NCBI RefSeq assembly: GCF_008630495.1
Contig: NZ_VWOJ01000002.1
Coordinates: forward strand, 511,001-575,000
Direction: 5' to 3'
Length of the DNA stretch: 64,000 nucleotides
Origin: Alkalicaulis satelles
GTDB lineage: Bacteria; Pseudomonadota; Alphaproteobacteria; Caulobacterales; Maricaulaceae
In this document: positions 1 through 7,585 of the stretch, piece after piece
How positions within the stretch are numbered: the first letter of the stretch is position 1
Layout of the letters: each line of letters begins with the position of its first letter
Notes under the pieces: generated by a model
What the model was told of the DNA's origin: nothing
What the model saw: the letters and a program-made list of their open reading frames with translations, nothing else
The model's database searches: none
Made by a program: the position numbers and the translations under genes

Positions 1-16
1 CTGTCATTGGCGCCGA

Positions 17-208
17 TCAGCCGCGCCGGAAAACCGCCTCGGCGGCGCTGAGCTTGTCGCGTTTATGGGCGATCATCGCCTCGGCGCGCGCGATTTCGGC
101 GCGCAGGGTCTCGATGCGCGCCTCCAGCTCGGCCACCGCCAGAAGGCTGAGATCCTCGCCGGGACGGATGGCGCCGGCCGGTTCACGCTGCGGTTCATCC
201 TGAAACAT
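17..208 (-). CDS. DUF1192 family small protein
   Basis: A 63-aa protein. I start it at the ATG at 208 because family members are about 60 aa long and the longer frame runs back through the oppositely oriented oxidoreductase gene. The N-terminal third is acidic and loop-like. Residues about 25-58 form one amphipathic, Glu/Arg-rich helix predicted to be a coiled coil. The function of DUF1192 is unknown. It is transcribed divergently from the quinone oxidoreductase at 282, an arrangement I recall as common in alphaproteobacteria. Family assignment rests on length, the coiled-coil pattern and the neighbour. Confidence 0.75.
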   Translation of the reverse strand: MFQDEPQREPAGAIRPGEDLSLLAVAELEARIETLRAEIARAEAMIAHKRDKLSAAEAVFRRG

Positions 209-281
209 GGCTCGCCCCGCTTCCGCTTCACGTGGAAAGTCTGCCAATCTAACGCCAAACCGCTCCGGAGTCCCGCATTCC

Positions 282-1262
282 ATGTCCCGCCGCACACGGA
301 TCATCACCACGCCCGCACCCGGCGGGCCGGACGCCCTGAAGATCGAGACCCGCGAGCTGGACCCGCCGGGTCCGGGCGAAGTGCTGATCGATGTGGCCGC
401 CGCCGGGGTGAACCGTCCTGACGTGTTCGAGCGCATGGGCCTCTATCCGCCCCCGCCCGGCGCGCCCGAAGGGCTGGGCCTGGAAGTCTCCGGCCATGTG
501 CGCGAGACGGGCGAGGGCGTCGATCATCTGCGGCCCGGCGATGCGGTGGTCGCGCTGGCGGCGGGCGGGGGATACGCCGATATTGCACGCGCCGATATGG
601 GCTGCGTGCTGCACGCGCCGCAGGGCGTGGACCTTATCCACGCCGCAGGCCTGCCCGAGACCGTCTTTACCGTGTGGACCAATGTGTTCGACCGCGCGCG
701 CCTGCAGCCCGGCGAGCGCCTTCTGGTGCAGGGCGGGGCCAGCGGGATCGGCACCACCGCCATCCAGATGGCCGCCGCCCATGGCGCGCGCATCGCCGCC
801 ACCGCCGGGTCTGAAGACAAATGCGCCCTGTGCCGGGAACTGGGCGCGGAGCTGGCGCTCAACTATCGCAATGATGACTGGGAGACGGCCCTGCGCGAGA
901 GCGGCGGGGCGGATGTGATCCTGGATATGGTGGGCGGCGATTACACGGCCCGCCACCTCTCCCTGCTCAACACCGAAGGCCGGCTGGTGATGATCGCCTT
1001 CCTGAAAGGCGCGCGCGTTGAGCTCGATCTGATGCGGGTCATGCTCAAGCGCCTGACCCTGACCGGCTCCACCCTGCGCAGCCGCTCCAAAGACGAGAAG
1101 GCCGCCATTGCGCGCGCTGTGGAGACCCATGTCTGGCCATGGATTGCGCAAGGCAAGCTGCGCCCGGTGATCGATTCAGTGTTCACGCTTGAAAACGCAG
1201 CCAAGGCCCATGCCCGCATGGACGCCATGGCCCATGCGGGCAAAATCCTGCTCACCCCGTGA
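282..1262 (+). CDS. NAD(P)H quinone oxidoreductase, PIG3 family
   Basis: A 326-aa zinc-independent medium-chain dehydrogenase/reductase. The N-terminal GroES-like domain covers about residues 5-130. The Rossmann domain carries the nucleotide-binding motif GGASGIG at 151-157. No zinc-ligand cysteine cluster is present, which fits the quinone oxidoreductase branch and the TIGR02824/PIG3 group, enzymes that reduce quinones with NAD(P)H in the cytosol. The ATG at 282 is chosen because the protein then begins close to the first beta strand as in homologues; the longer frame back to 207 would overlap the divergent DUF1192 gene. The physiological substrate cannot be told from sequence. Confidence 0.88.
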   Translation: MSRRTRIITTPAPGGPDALKIETRELDPPGPGEVLIDVAAAGVNRPDVFERMGLYPPPPGAPEGLGLEVSGHVRETGEGVDHLRPGDAVVALAAGGGYADIARADMGCVLHAPQGVDLIHAAGLPETVFTVWTNVFDRARLQPGERLLVQGGASGIGTTAIQMAAAHGARIAATAGSEDKCALCRELGAELALNYRNDDWETALRESGGADVILDMVGGDYTARHLSLLNTEGRLVMIAFLKGARVELDLMRVMLKRLTLTGSTLRSRSKDEKAAIARAVETHVWPWIAQGKLRPVIDSVFTLENAAKAHARMDAMAHAGKILLTP

Positions 1263-1310
1263 CGCCGCCAGGGATTGCATTGCGCTGTTTTCAGCCGGGC
1301 GCTTGCGCGC

Positions 1311-1434
1311 TATAAGCGCCTTCAACAAATCCTTTCATCGCTGGATCGCTAATAGCGCCGCTGATGAAGGGTCGGTCGACGGAAAGCCCGGCGGTCCGCG
1401 CCGGGTTTTTTGTATTCAAGCGAGGTTTGACGAC
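1311..1434 (+). promoter_or_regulatory. Structured leader upstream of trcR with intrinsic terminator
   Basis: A TATAAG box at 1311-1316 is a possible -10; no convincing -35 is seen. Downstream, CCTTTCATC (1331-1339) can pair with GATGAAGG (1363-1370), enclosing a small CGCT/AGCG hairpin (1347-1357). This is followed by a textbook intrinsic terminator: CCCGGCG (1387-1393), a 5-nt loop, CGCCGGG (1399-1405) and six T (1406-1411). The trcR start codon lies only 24 nt further on. It could be a free small RNA of roughly 90 nt or an attenuated 5' leader. No known riboswitch class was recognised. Confidence 0.55.
1387..1411 (+). terminator. Intrinsic terminator just before trcR
   Basis: A 7-bp GC stem (1387-1393 with 1399-1405), 5-nt loop and six consecutive T. 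It is too far from the oxidoreductase stop (1262) to be its obvious terminator and it sits 24 nt before the trcR start. A role as attenuator or as the 3' end of a small RNA is inferred. Confidence 0.7.
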
Positions 1435-2121
1435 ATGGCTGACATTCTCATGCCCAAAGCGACGGCGGTCTGGCTGGTGGACAATACCGGCCTGACTTTC
1501 GAGCAGATCGCCGATTTCACCGGCCTGCATCATCTCGAGGTCAAGGGCATCGCCGACGGGGATGTGGCTGCGGGCGTGCGCGGCTCCGATCCGGTGGCCG
1601 CCGGCCAGCTGGCGCGCGAGGAGCTGGACAAGGCCGAGGCCGATCCGGCCTACCGCATGCAGGCCAGCAAGCCCAAATACGCCGAGTATCAGGAAACCAC
1701 TCGCAAGGGCCCGCGCTACACCCCGCTGTCGCGCCGCCAGAACCGGCCCGACGCCATCGCCTGGCTGGTGCGCAATCACCCCGAGCTGACCGACGGCCAG
1801 ATCTCCAAGCTGATCGGCACCACCAAATCCACCATTGAGTCGGTGCGCAATCGCGAGCACTGGAACTCGGCCAATATCAAGCCCACCGACCCGGTCTCGC
1901 TGGGCCTGTGCACCCAGATCGATCTGGACGCCCAGGTGACCAAGGCCTCGGCCCGCCGCGCCCAGATGGAAAAGGACGGCACGGTGAAGGTGGAAGAGGA
2001 CGTGCTCAAGCCTGCCGAAGAGCACGAAGCGCCCGTGAGTTCATCGCCGACCACGCTGGACGAGCTGTTTGGCAAGCCCAAGCGCGGCTCGCGCTATGAG
2101 GACGACGACGCCGACGACTGA
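1435..2121 (+). CDS. trcR: DUF1013 cell-cycle transcriptional regulator TrcR
   Basis: A 228-aa protein of the DUF1013 family, nearly confined to alphaproteobacteria. The Caulobacter crescentus member is named TrcR and was reported to associate with RNA polymerase and affect cell-cycle transcription. The N-terminal half has helix-turn-helix-like segments (around residues 8-40 and 115-150, the latter containing ITDGQISKL-like and IGTTKSTIESVRNR-like helices). The C-terminus is acidic (EDDDADD). The ATG at 1435 begins MADILMPKATAVWLVDNTGL, the conserved family start. Its last 28 bp overlap the 3' end of zapE on the other strand. The preceding leader suggests control at the RNA level. Confidence 0.88.
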   Translation: MADILMPKATAVWLVDNTGLTFEQIADFTGLHHLEVKGIADGDVAAGVRGSDPVAAGQLAREELDKAEADPAYRMQASKPKYAEYQETTRKGPRYTPLSRRQNRPDAIAWLVRNHPELTDGQISKLIGTTKSTIESVRNREHWNSANIKPTDPVSLGLCTQIDLDAQVTKASARRAQMEKDGTVKVEEDVLKPAEEHEAPVSSSPTTLDELFGKPKRGSRYEDDDADD

Positions 2122-3194
2122 ACCGTCCGCCGCTCGGCGGCGAGATAGTCATGGCTGCGCATCTCCATCAGGCGTGAGGCCGTGCGCTGGAACTCGAAGG
2201 CGTAATCGCCCTCGGTATAGAGCGCGTGAGGTTCCGCCCCGGCGCTCATCACCAGCTTGGCGCGCGCCTCGTAAAGCGCATCGACCAGCGTGGCGAAGCG
2301 CTTGGCCTGATCGCGCTTGCGCGGACCCAGCAGCGGGGCGTGGTCAATCATCACGGTGTGAAACCGCTCGGCGATGGCCAGATAGTCCGCCGGCCCCAGG
2401 GCGCGCGCGCACAAGTCCTCAAAGCTGAATCGCGCCACGCCCGCCGCCGCGCGCGCAACCTCCAGCGTGCGCCCGTTGACGCTCAGCGCATCACGGCGCG
2501 GCTGTGCGCCCAGGGTCAGGCGCTCGAAGGCCGCGTCCATGGCCGCATCGGCTTCAGGACCCAGCGGTGTGTAATAGACCGGCGCGGCCTCCAGCCGCTC
2601 CAGCCGGTAATCGCGCCCGCTATCGAGCCGGATCACGTCCAGCTTCGCCTTGATGGCGGCGATGAAGGGCAGGAAGAGCTGGCGGTTGATGCCGCCCTTG
2701 TAGAGCTCGTCCGGCGCCCGGTTGGAGGTGGCCACCAGCACCACGCCCGCCGCAAACAGATGGTCGATCAGCCGGCCCAGCACCATGGCGTCGCCCACAT
2801 CGGTGACCTGCAGCTCGTCAAAGCACAAGAGCCGGGTCTCGCGCGCGATGGCCTTGGCCACGCGCGGCAGCGGGTCGGACTGCTTGCGTGCACGCTCGGC
2901 GGTGATGCGCGCCTGCAGCTCCTGCAGGAAGTGATGGAAATGCACCCGGCGCCTGGCCGCGATCGGGGCGGTCTCGAAGAACAGATCCATCATCAGGGAC
3001 TTGCCCGTGCCCACCCCGCCCCACAGATACACCCCGCGCGGCGCAGGCCGGGGGACAAGACGCGCGCCGCCGCCTTTCCAGCGCGCGATATCGCGGGCGA
3101 GCGCGCTCAAGCGCTCAGCTGCAGCACGCTGGGCCGGATCGGGCTGCAGGCGCCCGGCGGTCACCGCCGCGTCCAGCGCATCAGTCACGCTCAT
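2094..3194 (-). CDS. zapE: Cell division protein ZapE (AFG1-like ATPase)
   Basis: A 366-aa AFG1/LACE1-type ATPase. It has the Walker A motif GGVGTGKS at residues 59-66, Walker B LLCFDE at about 122-127, and the family hallmark HFHHFL just after the first strand. In E. coli, ZapE binds FtsZ and destabilises Z-rings under stress. Eukaryotic and bacterial AFG1 proteins are also linked to handling of respiratory-chain subunits. The start codon overlaps the stop of a 31-codon ORF (ATGA), implying translational coupling. The 3' end overlaps trcR convergently by 28 bp, including the low-complexity SSASSSS tail. Confidence 0.93.
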   Translation of the reverse strand: MSVTDALDAAVTAGRLQPDPAQRAAAERLSALARDIARWKGGGARLVPRPAPRGVYLWGGVGTGKSLMMDLFFETAPIAARRRVHFHHFLQELQARITAERARKQSDPLPRVAKAIARETRLLCFDELQVTDVGDAMVLGRLIDHLFAAGVVLVATSNRAPDELYKGGINRQLFLPFIAAIKAKLDVIRLDSGRDYRLERLEAAPVYYTPLGPEADAAMDAAFERLTLGAQPRRDALSVNGRTLEVARAAAGVARFSFEDLCARALGPADYLAIAERFHTVMIDHAPLLGPRKRDQAKRFATLVDALYEARAKLVMSAGAEPHALYTEGDYAFEFQRTASRLMEMRSHDYLAAERRTVQSSASSSS

Positions 3195-3286
3195 GCGCCC
3201 AGCCAGACAAATATGGCGCCGGCCATCAGGGCCGCGGCCAGCGCGGCGGCGAGGATCAGAAGGGCGGGGCGTTCAATGCGGCGCAT
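3191..3286 (-). CDS. 31-aa single-pass membrane peptide upstream of zapE
   Basis: An ATG at 3286, preceded by the G-rich stretch GCGGGGGG, opens a 31-codon frame: a basic start (MRRIERP), one hydrophobic helix of Ala, Leu and Ile (about residues 8-28), and a stop that overlaps the zapE ATG as ATGA. Basic N-terminus plus single helix predicts a small inner-membrane protein or leader peptide. The overlap suggests coupling to zapE. No family was recognised, and the short length leaves real doubt whether it is translated. Confidence 0.45.
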   Translation of the reverse strand: MRRIERPALLILAAALAAALMAGAIFVWLGA

Positions 3287-3362
3287 GCCCCCCGCTTACC
3301 CTGCCCCGCCCGGCTTGGCAAAGCAGCGTCCCGGTTGCACAGTGTGCGCGGGAGAGGGGTGA

Positions 3363-3956
3363 ATGTTCCAGCGCGGCCTGAATGAGACTGAAATTGCGCT
3401 GCTGGAGGCGGCGGGATTTCCGCCCGAAGCCGTGCAAATGATTGTGCGTGAAGCCGAAGGCCTGCGCTGGCTGTTTCTGAAGCGGTCGGGAGCCGCGGCA
3501 ATATGGTGGATTGTCAGCATTATCGGGGCGGTCACTGTCGGCTCGCTATGGCAAGCCACAGGTCTATGGGGCAGCCTCGCCATACCGGTGCTGGCCATAG
3601 GGCTGCAAGCAGTCTCGGTTATGGCCGACCACGAGATCAACTTACCCAAATCCTCCGATCCGCCACGCTGGGCGGCGCGCATGCTCGCCGCCCACGTACT
3701 CAGGGCCGCCGGGCTGACCAAGCCCGAAACCAGCGATCCGTTCTTCGCCCTGCAAGCCCACGCCGAAGCGGTGCGGGGCGCCAGCGGCTGGGCGAGTTTC
3801 AGCCTCATCGCCCGGCGTCTGGCGCAGGAGGCCCGCAAGGACGGCTCACGCGATTCAGGCCCCTACAGCATCGCGGGCGCGCTGCGCTTCGGCCTGATCA
3901 TCCTGGCCATTAGCGCGATCATCGTCCTGCTGGCGCTGGGCGCGCGGCCGTTCTGA
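3363..3956 (+). CDS. Membrane protein, first of a tandem paralogue pair
   Basis: A 197-aa protein of unknown function. A soluble N-terminal segment (starting MFQRGLN) is followed by two central hydrophobic helices (about residues 44-62 and 68-88), a cytosolic-type linker with helices and charged residues, and a C-terminal membrane helix (about 173-192) ending in LALGARPF. The ORF at 4109 is a paralogue with the same start and nearly the same end. A good ribosome binding site (GAGAGGGG) precedes the ATG. No family is recognised. Confidence 0.72.
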   Translation: MFQRGLNETEIALLEAAGFPPEAVQMIVREAEGLRWLFLKRSGAAAIWWIVSIIGAVTVGSLWQATGLWGSLAIPVLAIGLQAVSVMADHEINLPKSSDPPRWAARMLAAHVLRAAGLTKPETSDPFFALQAHAEAVRGASGWASFSLIARRLAQEARKDGSRDSGPYSIAGALRFGLIILAISAIIVLLALGARPF

Positions 3957-4108
3957 AGAAGGATGCAATTGAGATGGCGAGCCCGGGCGCAACCCATGAA
4001 GGGCCCATGCAGCGCGCTGCTGCAGAGTTCGGTCCCGCCCTCATCGCAGCCGTTACGCGCGGGCTCCTGTCAGGCGGCCCGGCTGAACGATGGACGCTTG
4101 AGGGGTGA

Positions 4109-4720
4109 ATGTTCCAGCGTGGTCTGAATGACGGGGAGATCGCCCAGCTTGTAGCGGCGGGCTTCTCGTCTGCGCTCGCCACGGCCGTGGCGCGCGAGGC
4201 GCTGACCATGCGCTGGCTGTCCCTCCGGCGCGGCGTGTCCGGGGTATGGGCTGCAGTGACCGCAGCCCTGATCGGCTTAGCCCTCTTCCTCATATCCATG
4301 CAGAGCGCGGCGCTTGGGGTGCTGATCGCCGTGGCGGGCTCTATCCTGTCCTTTGTGCAGTATGCGCCGCATCTGGAAGCCTGGCGCCTGAAACACAGCA
4401 ATCCGGTCCGTTTCGCCGGGCGCACTTTGGCGATCATGGCGGTCATCGCGCAGCGAAATCCGAACCCTGAGACCAACCCTCAACTGCGACAGCTGCAGAC
4501 CTTGGCCGAGGGTCTGGACCCGCTGATGCATCCCCATTCCCAGCTGCGCGGGCTTGCCAGGGCGATGGAGACTGAGTCCGCCAGCGAGGCCGATGCCGGC
4601 AAGAGCGTCTCTCAGGCTTCAGGCCTCTACAGCGTCGCGGGCGCGCTGCGCTTAGGCCTTATCATTCTGGCCATCAGCGCGATCATCGTTCTGCTGGCGC
4701 TGGGCGCGCGGCCGTTCTGA
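4109..4720 (+). CDS. Membrane protein, second of a tandem paralogue pair
   Basis: A 203-aa paralogue of the protein at 3363. It has the same MFQRGLN start, the same layout (N-terminal soluble stretch, two central membrane helices, soluble linker, C-terminal membrane helix) and a C-terminus almost identical from GLYSVAGALR to LALGARPF. The final 103 nt differ from the first copy at only seven positions, mostly silent, whereas the middle is strongly diverged. The leader GAGGGGTGAATG is also shared. The function is unknown. Confidence 0.72.
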   Translation: MFQRGLNDGEIAQLVAAGFSSALATAVAREALTMRWLSLRRGVSGVWAAVTAALIGLALFLISMQSAALGVLIAVAGSILSFVQYAPHLEAWRLKHSNPVRFAGRTLAIMAVIAQRNPNPETNPQLRQLQTLAEGLDPLMHPHSQLRGLARAMETESASEADAGKSVSQASGLYSVAGALRLGLIILAISAIIVLLALGARPF

Positions 4721-4789
4721 GAGCGCGCCTTGCCGGGCGGGGCGGATTGCAGTGAAGTGCGCGCCCGGTTCCACCGCAGGAGTGCGCCC

Positions 4790-5422
4790 ATGTCCGCCCG
4801 TCCCGATCTGACCCTGTTTCACGCCCCCATGACCCGCTCCATCCGCCCGCGCTGGGCGCTGGAGGAGATGGGCCTGGACTATACGCTCGAACGCGTGGCC
4901 TTCGACCGGGGCAATGTGGGCGGGGACGCCTACCGGGCGGTCAATCCGATGCAGAAAGTGCCTGCGCTCAAGGACGGCGATCAGGTGATCCTGGAATCGA
5001 CCGCCATCCTTGAATACCTGGTCACCAAGCATGGCCCCACCGATCTGGCCGTGACGCCGGACGAGGCCGACTATGGCCGCTATCTCGAATGGCTGCATTT
5101 TGCTGAAGGCACCATGTCCATGTCGGTGAATTTGACGCTGGCCCATACCTTCCTTCTGCCCGAAGAGCAGCGCAATCCGGGCCTCGCCCAGTGGGCCATC
5201 GCCAATGTGAACCGCCAGCTGGTCCAGATATCCGAGCGGGGCCTGGGCGACGGGCGCCAATGGCTGGCCGCCGGACGCTTCACGGCGGCGGACATCTCGG
5301 TGGGCTATATGCTTTATCTTCTGAAGATCGTGAAACAGTTCGACGGCGCGCCGGAGCCGGTGAAAGCCTATTTCGGCCGCATCAAGACCCGCCCGGCCTG
5401 GATCAGGGCCAGCGCGGACTAA
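4790..5422 (+). CDS. Glutathione S-transferase family protein
   Basis: A 210-aa GST. The N-terminal thioredoxin-like domain (residues 1-80) includes the cis-proline region (MQKVPAL) and the glutathione-binding ES motif (ILESTAILEYL). An all-helical C-terminal domain follows, with FTAADISVGYML as the N-capping box region. It probably conjugates or reduces small molecules with glutathione in the cytosol; the substrate is unknown. The ATG at 4790 follows the site CAGGAG. folC starts about 12 bp after the stop, so the two are probably co-transcribed. Confidence 0.88.
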   Translation: MSARPDLTLFHAPMTRSIRPRWALEEMGLDYTLERVAFDRGNVGGDAYRAVNPMQKVPALKDGDQVILESTAILEYLVTKHGPTDLAVTPDEADYGRYLEWLHFAEGTMSMSVNLTLAHTFLLPEEQRNPGLAQWAIANVNRQLVQISERGLGDGRQWLAAGRFTAADISVGYMLYLLKIVKQFDGAPEPVKAYFGRIKTRPAWIRASAD

Positions 5423-5436
5423 AAAGCGAGCTGATG

Positions 5437-6762
5437 ATGAGCCAGGGCGCGGAGACCATCGAGGCCGGGCTGGCGCGCCTGGCGCGCCTGCACCCCAAAT
5501 CCATCGATCTGTCGCTGGAGCGCATCAACCGGCTGCTGGCCGCGCTGGACGATCCGCATCTGCGCCTGCCGCCCGTGATCCATATCGCGGGCACCAATGG
5601 CAAGGGCTCCACCGCGGCCTTCCTCAAGGCCATTGGCGAGGCGGCCGGCGAGCGCGTACATGTCTACACCTCGCCCCATCTGGTGCGCTTCAACGAGCGC
5701 ATCGTGCTGGCCGGCCAGGTCGTGGACGATGACCGGCTGCGCGACGCCTTTGCGCGCTGTGAGGCGGCCAATGGCGCAGCGGAGATCACCTTTTTCGAGA
5801 TCACCACCGCCGCCGCCTTCCTGTTGTTCGCCGAAACGCCTGCCGACCGGGTGATCCTGGAGACAGGCCTTGGCGGGCGGGTGGACGCCACCAATGTGAT
5901 CGCCGCCCCCCAATGCACGGTGATCACGCCTGTGGGTCTCGATCATCAGGGCTTTCTGGGCGAGACCATAAGCGAAATCGCAGGCGAGAAGGCCGGGATC
6001 ATCAAGCCGGGCGTTCCGGTGATCTGCGCGCCCCAGACGCCCGAGGCCATGCGGGCGATCGAGCTGGCCGCCGCGAAGGCGCGCGCGCCGCTGACCGTGT
6101 GGGAGCGTGATTTCACCGTCCGGCCCGAGCATGGCGGACTGGTCTATGAGGCCGAGAACCTGCTCTGGGATCTGCCCGCGCCAGGACTCCTGGGGCCGCA
6201 CCAGATCGTCAATGCGGGTGTCGCCGCCGCCGCAGCGCGCGCATGCGGCTATGAGCAGGACGCTGTGCGGGCGGGAATCGCGAATGCGCGCTGGCCGGCC
6301 CGGCTGCAGCGCCTGACATCCGGCCCGCTGGCCGATATCGCGCAAGCCGGTCAGGCCGAGCTGTGGCTGGATGGCGGGCATAACCCCGCCGCCGCCGAAG
6401 CGCTGGCGTCGGCGCTGGGCGAGATGGAGGCGGCGCGCGAGCGCCCGCTGGTGCTGATCTGCGCCATGTCGAGGAACAAGGACGCAAAAGCGTTCTTGCG
6501 CTGGTTTTCCACCCTGGCCGCCCGGGTGATCGCGGTGACATTCTCCGGCGGACGCGAAGGCGCGCTCACAGCCCAGGAACTGGCTGAGGCCGCGCGCGCC
6601 GCGGGCCTTCCCGCCCAGACCTGCGCGGGGCTGATCGAGGCGGTGCATGACGCGCTGGAAGACTATGTTTCCCCGCGCATCGTCATCTGCGGCTCGCTCT
6701 ATCTGGCCGGCGAGGTGCTGGCGCTGGAGGGCGGGGACCGCGTGCAGGCCACGCCGGGTTAG
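5437..6762 (+). CDS. folC: Bifunctional folylpolyglutamate / dihydrofolate synthase FolC
   Basis: A Mur-ligase family enzyme of 441 aa that adds glutamate to dihydropteroate and folates in the cytosol. The P-loop GTNGKGST lies near residue 52. SPHLVRFNERI and the loop LETGLGGRVDATN are typical of FolC, and the C-terminal domain carries the conserved DGGHNP. Two ATG codons are adjacent (5434 and 5437); the second has better spacing from GCGAG. In many alphaproteobacteria folC follows accD and trp genes; here it follows a GST gene. An intergenic hairpin begins 16 bp after the stop. Confidence 0.93.
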   Translation: MSQGAETIEAGLARLARLHPKSIDLSLERINRLLAALDDPHLRLPPVIHIAGTNGKGSTAAFLKAIGEAAGERVHVYTSPHLVRFNERIVLAGQVVDDDRLRDAFARCEAANGAAEITFFEITTAAAFLLFAETPADRVILETGLGGRVDATNVIAAPQCTVITPVGLDHQGFLGETISEIAGEKAGIIKPGVPVICAPQTPEAMRAIELAAAKARAPLTVWERDFTVRPEHGGLVYEAENLLWDLPAPGLLGPHQIVNAGVAAAAARACGYEQDAVRAGIANARWPARLQRLTSGPLADIAQAGQAELWLDGGHNPAAAEALASALGEMEAARERPLVLICAMSRNKDAKAFLRWFSTLAARVIAVTFSGGREGALTAQELAEAARAAGLPAQTCAGLIEAVHDALEDYVSPRIVICGSLYLAGEVLALEGGDRVQATPG

Positions 6763-6768
6763 GGCCGC

Positions 6769-6810
6769 AAAAAAGAAAGGGCCGGTCCCGCAGATCGCGG
6801 TGACCGGCCC
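6769..6810 (-). terminator. Intrinsic terminator, minus strand, folC-dinB intergenic region
   Basis: The stem GGGCCGGTC pairs with GACCGGCCC (9 bp) around an inner CCGC/GCGG pairing. Read on the minus strand it is followed by TTTCTTTTTT. In the plus direction, after folC, the hairpin is followed by only AGTTT, so it is a much better minus-strand terminator although no minus-strand protein gene precedes it. Confidence 0.65.
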
Positions 6811-6876
6811 AGTTTAGCATACCTGTTCGGGGAGGAGACGGTATGCACAAAGGGGAAAGACGGAAAACCCGCCGTT
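6769..6876 (-). ncRNA. Candidate anti-Shine-Dalgarno small RNA
   Basis: On the minus strand, TTGAAA (6908-6913) and TATACA (6883-6888, spacer 19) or CATATA (6885-6890, spacer 17) form a credible sigma-70 promoter. About 110 nt downstream lies a strong intrinsic terminator (9-bp stem 6779-6787/6802-6810 followed by TTTCTTTTTT). Between them a 7-bp hairpin (6817-6823 with 6840-6846) displays the loop sequence CUCCUCCC, the anti-Shine-Dalgarno motif seen in alphaproteobacterial alpha-r14/'cuckoo'-type small RNAs. The competing reading is that this motif is just the complement of a real ribosome binding site on the plus strand (see 6843). Confidence 0.45.
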
Positions 6877-6929
6877 CGGGGATGTATATGCGCGCCCGCC
6901 CAGTGGGTTTCAAGGCCGCCAGAGGATAG
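6843..6929 (+). CDS. Possible 28-codon arginine-rich ORF
   Basis: An ATG at 6843 lies exactly 5 nt after GGAGGAG, a near-perfect ribosome binding site, and opens a 28-codon frame rich in Arg and Lys (start MHKGERRKTRRSG). The ribosome binding site sits in the loop, and the ATG in the 3' arm, of the GCATACC/GGTATGC hairpin, so initiation could depend on structure. AGA codons, unusual here, occur twice. No family is recognised. It is antisense to the candidate small RNA; only one of the two may be real. Confidence 0.3.
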   Translation: MHKGERRKTRRSGMYMRARPVGFKAARG

Positions 6930-7087
6930 CAGCCATGCAAAATTGCCGCACCGCAACATTGCCGTCACAAGCCTGCCGCAAAGGCGTCATGATCTGGCTG
7001 CGCGCTGGCGCGCGGGGCTTCGCACCCGGCCCGGTTATGGGCTATGGCTGTATCTGACAGCTTGATGATGTGAAGGAATGCCCCCTC

Positions 7088-7585
7088 GTGCTGGACCATT
7101 TCAAACGCTTTGCGGCCTATAACGCCTGGGCCAATGCCCGGCTTTACGACGCGGCCACGGCGCTCAAGGACACCGAGCGCAAGAAGGATGTGAGGGCGTA
7201 TTTCCGCAGCCTGCACGGCACGCTGGGTCATATCCTGACCGCTGACCGCATCTGGCTGCATCGCCTGACCGGCGAGGGGCCGCTGCCCGCGCGCCTGGAC
7301 GAGGAGCCCTATGCCCAGTTCCCAGAGCTGCGCGCGGCGCGTGAGGCCGAGGACCAGCGCCTGATCGCCTATGTGGGCTCCCTGGACGCAGCGGCGCTGG
7401 AGCGGGTGCTGGAGTACGGCAATACGCGCGGCGAGGCCAAGTCACTGGCGGTGAAGGTGATCCTGGCTCATGTCTTCAATCACCAGACCCATCACCGCGG
7501 CCAGGCCACCCATATCCTGCGCCAGCTGGGGGTGGCCGAACCGCCGGCTCTGGATCTGCTCTATTTCGCCTTGCCGTCCGCCTGA
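7088..7585 (+). CDS. DinB family protein
   Basis: About 165 aa. A four-helix-bundle DinB/YfiT-like protein with the conserved metal-site histidines in HGTLGHILTADRIW and in NHQTHHRGQ near the C-terminus. Such proteins are putative metal-dependent, often thiol-dependent, enzymes of unknown substrate; the name comes from Bacillus damage-inducible DinB and does not imply a DNA polymerase. A GTG at 7088 (VLDHFKRFAAYNAWAN) is preferred with AAGGA 10 nt upstream; an in-frame GTG at 7070 adds six residues. The gene ends convergently inside the DUF1499 gene (25-bp overlap). Confidence 0.82.
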   Translation: MLDHFKRFAAYNAWANARLYDAATALKDTERKKDVRAYFRSLHGTLGHILTADRIWLHRLTGEGPLPARLDEEPYAQFPELRAAREAEDQRLIAYVGSLDAAALERVLEYGNTRGEAKSLAVKVILAHVFNHQTHHRGQATHILRQLGVAEPPALDLLYFALPSA

